Origin: Carettochelys insculpta
Lineage: Eukaryota > Chordata > Testudines > Carettochelyidae
Length of the DNA: 64,000 nucleotides
Reading direction: 5' to 3'
NCBI RefSeq assembly: GCF_033958435.1
Contig: NC_134138.1
Location: 27,558,598 to 27,622,597, forward strand
Shown here: piece by piece, positions 57,415-64,000 of the stretch
Position numbering within the stretch: position 1 is the stretch's first letter
Layout: each line of letters opens with the position of its first letter
Position numbers and translations under genes: made by a program
The notes under the pieces: model-generated
The model's database searches: none
The model's input: only the letters and a program-made list of their open reading frames with translations
What the model was told of the DNA's origin: nothing

Positions 57415-57579
57415 ATCAGAAGTCCTGTGGCACTTTATAGAGTAATATATTTTGGAGCATAAGCTTTCATGGGCCCACAAAAGCTTATGCTCCAAAATAT
57501 ATCTGTTAGTCTATAAGGTGCCACAGGACTTCTTGTTGTTTTTGAAGATACTGACTAACTCGGCTACCCCTCTGATATT
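57415..57579 (-). mobile_element. Inverted-repeat retroposon with 8-bp target duplication
   Basis: Reverse orientation: head 'gactaactcggctacccctctgata' at the right end (57552-57576); arms 'gaagtcctgtggcac' and 'gtgccacaggacttc' with a nearly perfect central hairpin ('ttggagcataagctttc' and its inverse). Flanked by tgtacata at 57407-57414 and 57580-57587. Confidence 0.87.
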
Positions 57580-57587
57580 TGTACATA

Positions 57588-58199
57588 GCGTTTATTTCAT
57601 GAGTTAGCAGTGTGATTTTAAATATTTCAGAATAAATGTTTCTGTGTATGAACCCCCCTGAGGATTAAAAGAACAACTTGTATTATTTGCCAGTTGTTAT
57701 TCAAGAGTTGATAATACTGTTATTTATATGTTACCAGACTAATAATATATACTCAGATCTCTTTAGTTTGTATCTGTGCATACACAAAACTGAAACTTCT
57801 GTGCATCTCTCTGGCAGAGTGGCGAAATATATACTAAATGACACACGGGTAGAAATCGAGCAAGTAACCCTACTATTCAAGTGTGAAATACATAAGAAAA
57901 AGTAAATCTCCAGCACAGATGTTTGTTCGGCTCCCATGGTTTTTAAAACATCATCCAGAAAATGAGGCGTTTACACTGGAACTAGGAGCCAAGCACTACA
58001 ACACAGTACAACTGCCTAGAAAGAGGTCAACCTACATATTCATTTACTGTGAGGTCACAACTGCTGTCTGAGTGAGCCAGTGTTTGAAGTACAATATTGT
58101 CCCCTTGAAACATAAGTGGTCAGAGCATTTTTAGGAGGAGAGAGACATCTACGGGACGGCCTGTGTTTGAACCTCTCTGCGTTCTGACTGCAGAATTTC
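57588..58199. other. No recognised gene
   Basis: AT-rich unassigned sequence. Confidence 0.35.
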
Positions 58200-58290
58200 C
58201 GGATCTGAAGAAGTGGGTCTGTCCGACAAAAGCTCATCACCTACTATTATCTTGTTAGTCCTTAAAGTGCTACAGAACTGCTTCTTTGTT
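58200..58290 (-). mobile_element. Half copy of the inverted-repeat retroposon
   Basis: 'gaagaagtgggtctgtccgac', 'aaagctcatcacctac' and 'gttagtccttaaagtgctac' match the return arm of the family. Confidence 0.7.
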
Positions 58291-61020
58291 CAGTTAACAC
58301 AAAGTGAGTAAAGGTCATTTTCAGACTCTGTTTAACGCTACCCCTGTCCAGAGGAACTTGCACATGAAATGGCTTCATTGTAGAAAGGAACCCCCAAGAA
58401 CATAATGGAAAATAAACACCAGGTGATTATAATTAATAATATTTACAAAGGAATCTAAAAGACAAAGGAGAAAAGTCCCACCAAAGAATAATCATTCAAA
58501 GACTTCTTGTTCGGTACTCATTTTGATGGTGATTCATTAATGCCAAGCCTGTTTCCCTTTAGCACATTATTTTTCCAGCTGAACCTTAAAGTCTCCTTAC
58601 TTCTCTGAAACTTCCTGGGTTACCACAGAGACCATCTCCCTGTGCAGTATTCACGCGCTGAGCCTCACTTTTAAAAAATGACACCTCCAGCAAAATATTC
58701 CCCCCTCCCCATTCTTTTGATTCCCTACTTGTTTAATTTTAAGCAGAAAGCAATTGGGGGAACTAGTGTTCAAATTTCTAAGGGTTTTAATGACCAAAGA
58801 TAGTTCTAATATATTGACCATAGTTTAGCCACAATCTCACACACAAAGCAGGTGTTGGACATTTAAAAGTAGCTCCTACAGTAAATGTTTCAGGAACATA
58901 ATGTAAATAGAGTATTACACTTCTAGGTGTTTATTTTTATTCCTTTTAAGGAGCTCTCTAGATAAATGCCAGGCAGTACAAAATTTACAGTGCAAATGAT
59001 TAGCTTGATATAGACCATGCCTCTGATCCAGTTGGACATTTTAACCGTTTCTCCATAACGCTTCTTTCCCTCTAATTAGAAGAAGAAAATTCAAGTCTTT
59101 CCCATTCTGCTGCACCAATTAATGACTCAGGACAGCTCGAGTAGGTGATTTAGGGGCTCATGAAATGCAACAGCTGGAAAACCCCATAGAAGCTAAGCTG
59201 TCAAGGCTTCTTCCATTAATGGCTGTCTCAAATCCTCCCATGAAAGGGGAGGCCTCCCGCCATGCAAGACGGCTGCAGAAGAGGTAGCACAACCTCAGCC
59301 TGCTTTGCGTTGTCAGTATTGGCACTGGGTACTGAGGTGATAATAATGTGGGACCTGGAGGTGCAGGGTTGGCAAAAGGAAAGCTGCTTACATAGTTCTG
59401 TGAGGTATTGTTATCTGAATGTTTCCAGAGCTTTACTTTTGGATAGTCTTCCCTCAGTCCTAAAGCAAAATGTCTTTGGGGCGGGAGGGATGGTTGAGGG
59501 AATATTAGGAGCCCACTGCTACTTCCAGATGAAAGAATGACTTTGTTGTCACCCTAGGACACCCTTGCACACAAAATATAATGCCAGAAAACAGGGTGTG
59601 CCACACAGAACCTGGAGCCTGCATCCCGGCGTGGGAAGACGGATACACAAACTCTGCTAGAGTCAGCAGGCTAAAAATAGCAGTGTGATTGTGGCTGCAC
59701 AGAGGGCAGTTAGGACAAGCCACCTGAGTGCAAACCCCCCCATCCCTTGAAGCCACCTTGTTGCGCTTTCCCCACTGCTGCTGGGGCCAGCTAGTCAGCA
59801 GCCCATAAGGGGGAGAGGGGCTACAGAGCTGGCAACAGAAGTCTGCACTGCCCCCCCACACACACACACACATACACATGGTAGCAGGGAAAGCACAGCA
59901 TGGTGGCTCTGGCTGCACTGCCCTATGCTGATCCCTAGAGTGGTATGGCACACAGGAGACCAGCACAAGCTGGGGCTGGGATACCTTACTGTGCTGCAGC
60001 CCTCTCCCCCACACACATGGCTGGGGGAGGGGGCGCAGACCCCTGCTGCTGGTGCTGGCCCTACTAGTCCCCCAGGCTGCCTTGGCTGCAGGAAGAGGCA
60101 GGGCAGAGTGAGGCAGAGAAAGATAGGACCTGAGGCAGAGGAGGGTTATTTCAACCCTTCTTCAGGCTGGGAGGCATGAGGATGGCGTCCTCCTCCCCTG
60201 CAAGAATCCCCTCACCAGTCTCCTCTGATTTTAAGGTGACAGTACCTTATATACAGTGTTGTAAGCTCACATATAGACTGACCAACCAGAGATGGAAAAA
60301 CTAGAGTCCCGCTTACAGGTCATATCACATTTCTCTTCCCCCCAGTCTCTGACTTGTTTTACTTCCAGACATAAAACTTCAAACGAGAACAAATCAACTC
60401 CAGCTAGACATAATGAGCAAGTGAGACCTTTCCAGCTCCAGCTGGCAGAGAGGAAAGAAGGAGTTGCCATCTCCTGTGATGATCTCCTTTGTACAGCTCC
60501 CCCTTTGCTTTTACAATCCCGCCTAGATCAGCCATGTGATAGACGGGAACCCAACAAACTGGGACAGGGCCCTATCCCAGGTGTATAATACCTTTTTTTT
60601 ATACTAAGAGTTGTCAAATCTTCCTACAAAACATTGGTTTTTGTTTTCGATTTTTAACTTGACCCCTTCAGTGCTGCATTCTTTCTTCTGCAACTCACTT
60701 AACAACAAATCTATGGAAACTACCCTGATGGGAGGGGTGCGGTTATTGAGGAACTGAAGAATGAAGCATCAAAACATGTGGTTTGCCTTTTTGCATAACC
60801 ATTTATCTTTTGCAATTTATGACCTTTTTGATTAATGTTTTACTCTTCTTGGCTTATAAGAAGCTGAAACAGTTTCCAGATTTTATGTCTCCAAACACTA
60901 TTAAATGTCATTTCAGCTTTCCACTTTAAGGATCTCATAATGATGGATCAGAGTTGCAAATGCTCAGGGTGAATTAATGGATCAGCTACATTGGCTTGGA
61001 ATCATTCACAGGACTGTAAA
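58291..61020. other. No recognised gene; (CA)n near 59858
   Basis: 59858-59879 is a short CA/TA tract. Open frames at 59505-60014 (-) and 59925-60179 (+) overlap it and have no recognised domain. Confidence 0.4.
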
Positions 61021-61620
61021 TAATACCATAAGAATGGCCACACTGAACCATACCAATGGTCCATCTAACCCAGTATCCTGTTTTCTGACAGTGGCCAATG
61101 CTACATGTTTGAGAGGGAATGAATAGAACAGGGCAATCTCAAACGATTGAGCCTCCATTGTCCAGTTGGCTAGCTAGAGGTTTAGGGGTTAGTCCTGGAT
61201 GGTCTTGGCTAACAGTCATTGATGAACCTAACCTCCATGAACTTGTGTAGTTCTTTTTTGAATCCAAGTAACATTTTATCAGAGGGGTAGCCGTGTTAGT
61301 CTGGATCTGTAGCAGCAACGAAGGGTCCTGTGGCACCTGATAGACTAACAGAAAAGTTTAGAGCATGACCTTTCGTGAGTTAACTGACCAGCATCTGAAG
61401 AAGTGAGTTAACTCACGAAAGCTCATGCTCTAAACTTTTCTGCTAGTCTATAAGGTGCCACAGGACCCTTCGTTGCTGCTACAAGTAACATTTTAGGTCT
61501 TCAAAACGTTCACTGGTGGCAAGTTTCACAGGCTGACTGTGTGTTGTCTGAAGGAGTATTTCCTGATGTTAGTTTAAAAATGTAACAATATAGGTATTTC
61601 AATACTATGCAAATGTGCGG
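61021..61620 (-). mobile_element. Old CR1 tail/ORF2-end fragment, split by a retroposon
   Basis: 'ataagaatggccacactgaacc', 'ccatctaacccagtatcctg' and 'cagtggccaatgc' at 61027-61105 match the CR1 3' end. The match resumes at 61496 after the inserted element ('gtttcacaggctgactgtgtg', 61523). More diverged than the young CR1 copies. Confidence 0.82.
61279..61481 (+). mobile_element. Inverted-repeat retroposon with 14-bp target duplication, inside a CR1
   Basis: Head 'tcagaggggtagccgtgtta' at 61279, arm 'gaagggtcctgtggcacc', central 'ctttcgtgagttaact'/'agttaactcacgaaag', return arm 'ggtgccacaggacccttcg' and the inverse of 'gtagcagcaacg' at the end. Flanked by caagtaacatttta at 61265-61278 and 61482-61495. 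It is the best-preserved copy. Confidence 0.92.
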
Positions 61621-61887
61621 ATAGGTTCAACATTGAGTACTATATGGACAGAATCCATACACGTTCAGTTAAGTGCACCACATTGATCTTGTCAGAAACT
61701 ATTATTTATGCAGGATAAAGTTTAGTAACTCTACCAGAATACACCAAAGAAAGTTGGTGTTCTGTAGGAAATAGTGTGGGTAACTTGGGTCTGAGCCTGT
61801 GATATCGAGAATGACATCTATGGGACTTGAAGCCAATCGGTGATGAGAGTTTCACTGGACAAACTGCACAATGAAGACCTGCAGTAA

Positions 61888-62178
61888 GGGTATGTCTACA
61901 CTTGGAGTTGAGATTTGATCCATGCTGTGATACCCACACTAACTCCAATCAAGCTAGCACATTAAAAATAGAATGAAGACACAGTGACATAAGTCATGGG
62001 GTGGGCTCACCTGGCTGCACACATGCCTAGAGTCTCAGAGGGGCACATACTTGGAACAGCTATCCCATGCTCCCACTGGTGCTTCTGCAGCTACATTCTA
62101 TTTTTAGCATGCTAGCTGGCAGAGAGTATGTCTTCCAGCTGAGAACAGTAGCTCCAGCAAAAAGTATAGACATGGCCC
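61888..62178. mobile_element. Harbinger-like MITE (291 bp)
   Basis: Left end GGGTATGTCTACACTTGGAG, right end 'aagtatagacatggccc'. Left flank TAA, right flank AAA, so the duplication is uncertain. Subterminal 'attctatttttagcatgctagc' is the inverse of 'gctagcacattaaaaatagaat'. Confidence 0.68.
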
Positions 62179-62214
62179 AAATGAAACTCTGTCCTCAAAA
62201 TCAGTACTCTTCTA

Positions 62215-62936
62215 GGCTACGTCTGCACTAGCCCACTACATCGAAGTTGCCTATTTCAAAGTAAGAATAGGCTACTTCGACACATATCGTCTACACGTCC
62301 TCCAGGGCTGGTGCTGTCGATGTTCAACGTCGAAATAGCAACAGGGAATGTCGAAAGGAGCTGCCCCAGAAGGAAATGTGGAGCGCCAATGCACACAAGC
62401 ACTCTCTGTCAAAATAAGGAGCCAGAAAAGCCTGCGGACGGGGTCACAGGCTGGACTAGCCCTTCTGGGGCAAGAGCAAGCCGCTCCCTTAAAGGGCCCC
62501 TCCCAGACACACTCGGTCTGCACAGGATGAGGTCCACAGGGCCGACAACCGGTTGCAGACCCTGTGCACACAGCATGTACCCCAAGCTGCAGCAGCAGCA
62601 GCAAGAAGCCCTGGGCTAAGGGCTGCTGCAGGCGGCAACCATAGAGCCCTGCAGGGGCTGGACAGAGCGTCTCTCAACCCCTCAGCTGATGGCTGCCATG
62701 GAGGACCCCACTATTTCAATGTAGCAGGACGCGGATCGTCTACACACGCCCTACTTCGACGTTGAAAGTCAAAGTAAAGTGCTATTCCCATCTTTGGATA
62801 GGAATAGCGATTTCGATGTCTCGCCGCCTAAAGTCAATTTCAACGTCGAAATAGCGCATGGCGTGTGTAGACCAACATGTACTATTTCAACATTGCACCA
62901 GCTACTTCAAAGTAGCTGGCTAGTGTAGACGCACCC
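62215..62936. mobile_element. Internally deleted derivative of the Harbinger transposon (722 bp)
   Basis: CTA flanks both sides (62212-62214, 62937-62939). The left ~320 bp matches 42977-43270 ('gtctacacgtcctccagggc', 'gccgctcccttaaagggccc', 'cctcccagacacactc') and the right ~280 bp matches 47325-47604 ('ctcagctgatggc', 'gcgggacgcggatcgtctac' in diverged form, 'tctcgccgcctaa'). Both genes are missing. Many CG sites have decayed. Confidence 0.9.
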
Positions 62937-63206
62937 CTAATGTCATAACCTGGTGCTGGAGGGTACCAAGGTGCTAGCTTGTGCCTGGGATGTTAAACTA
63001 AATTTCTGACCAGTTATAGACATTGGGAATATCATGGCACTTTATGGAAGACTAGATTTGTTAATCTTGGTCACATACCATACCCAGATTTCACTCTGAA
63101 TAACAGCAGTCTTCCCATCTAAATGCCTCTTTTGGTTTTATATAGTGCTATTATGGCAGAGTTCATGAGCAGACACTGTTGAGCCTAGTCTTGCAAAGTA
63201 AATAGT

Positions 63207-63424
63207 CTCAGAGGGGTAGCCATGTTAGTCTGTAGCTTCATGAAAAACAAGCAGTCCTGTAGCACCTTAAAGACTAACAAGAATTATTTGGTAATGAGCT
63301 TTCGTGGGTAAGACCCACTTCTTCAGACGGGCCAATTTGAATAAGTGGGTCTGACCCATGAAAGCTCATTACCCAATAAATAAATCTGCTAGTTGTTCAA
63401 ATGCAACAGGAGTGCTTGTTTTTA
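63207..63424 (+). mobile_element. Inverted-repeat retroposon
   Basis: Head 'ctcagaggggtagccatgtt', arm 'agcagtcctgtagcacctta' with 'gggtaagacccacttcttc', return arm 'aataagtgggtctgacccatg' to 'gagtgcttgtttt'. The target duplication is not clear. Confidence 0.8.
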
Positions 63425-64000
63425 CAGTCTTACAAGTCCTTCTTCATGTGCAAGTTCAAGTCTTCAAAACAATGCCACTGATTTCCTGTTGAAGTTAATG
63501 TGGGGGAACTATAATAAACTGTGAAGGAGATTGATTTGTTATAATGATTAAGGCAGAGAGCAGCTCTTGGGGCACTGTTGTTCCCTGGAATCACCCCCAA
63601 AAAAGCCAGAGACCCAGCAAGAGGAGCCAATGACAAACTGCTAAACAGTGCTCCAGCTCTCCCTGCACATCTCTTGCTTTTTCAGCCTCAGCCTCCAGAC
63701 TTCAAATGTGCTGATGGCAGCTGTCATTGTAACTCTTCCTCTATTTAGCTTCCTATTGTTGGCTACAGTTACTTCACTCACACATGCTCAGTCTTGACCG
63801 GCACCTCAGAATTCTGATCAACATCTCTGCCCTTTAATACAAGCTGTGACCTGTATGAGTGGTTTCTGAGCAGCTGGAAGCTTAACTCTCTGGTCCCTGT
63901 ATACCCCTCCCTTTACTGCGCAGGCTCATGGTTGTTGTTTACTTTAAGTTATGATTCTACCAATGCATACACAAACTTGGCTTTTTTGCCAAGTTGCCCT
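63425..64000. other. No recognised gene
   Basis: Unassigned sequence to the window end. Confidence 0.4.

Noticed and set aside
1..64000. Endogenous retrovirus or LTR element
   Set aside because: I saw no paired LTRs, primer binding site or gag/pol/env order; all reverse transcriptases here are non-LTR type.
1..64000. Host protein-coding gene
   Set aside because: Outside transposons no frame shows a domain or a plausible exon set. Small exons of a large gene could be missed without a homology search.

Overview
This window is vertebrate genomic DNA, most likely from a turtle. The call rests on its repeats: CR1 LINEs with the (TTCTTATG)n-type 3' end, a Tx1-clade L1-superfamily element, Harbinger elements sharing a GTCTACAC end motif, MIR/L2 tails, and an inverted-repeat retroposon with a 'cagaggggtagccgtgttagtctg' head. 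I found no convincing host exon, rRNA or functional tRNA. It reads as an intergenic or intronic stretch built from nested mobile elements of very different ages. The species assignment is inference.

Layout. 1-1235 is the 3' part of an old CR1 (+). About 1741-10370 is a near full-length, decayed Tx1-type LINE (+) with a GC-rich leader, a gag-like ORF1 with a CCHC knuckle, and an ORF2 with AP endonuclease, reverse transcriptase and C-terminal zinc knuckle. 10465-10856 is a CR1 tail (+). 11.4-20.2 kb holds small DNA-transposon derivatives: an inverted-repeat retroposon split by a Harbinger MITE, a TA-flanked Tigger-like MITE, hAT-like and Harbinger-like MITEs, and a (CA)n tract. 20.19-22.79 kb is an old non-LTR reverse transcriptase relic cut in two by a young CR1 (-). 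24.8-27.0 kb has older CR1 relics. 31378-36771 is a young, almost complete CR1 (-): intact ORF1 with an SGNH esterase-like domain, ORF2 with only two obvious lesions, and a 5' region of three tandem ~365-bp monomers plus a partial one.

40393-40828 is a perfect fold-back Harbinger MITE with a TAA target duplication. 42977-47604 is the most complete DNA transposon here: a 4.63-kb PIF/Harbinger element with CTA target duplications and two convergent genes, a DDE transposase (two in-frame stops) and a Myb/SANT-like DNA-binding protein. A 722-bp deletion derivative of it, also flanked by CTA, lies at 62215-62936. The remaining 48-64 kb holds further MITEs, five copies of the inverted-repeat retroposon, degenerate tandem repeats, MIR/L2 fragments and long stretches where I recognise nothing.

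How the parts relate. The Harbinger pair is a known two-protein system (DDE nuclease plus Myb-like partner) that can act in trans on short elements sharing its ends; this copy is probably dead by point mutation. The CR1 and Tx1 elements are copy-and-paste retrotransposons. The inverted-repeat retroposon shows target duplications of 8, 9, 12 and 14 bp, which suggests LINE-assisted insertion rather than cut-and-paste. Several nested insertions give a relative order of events.
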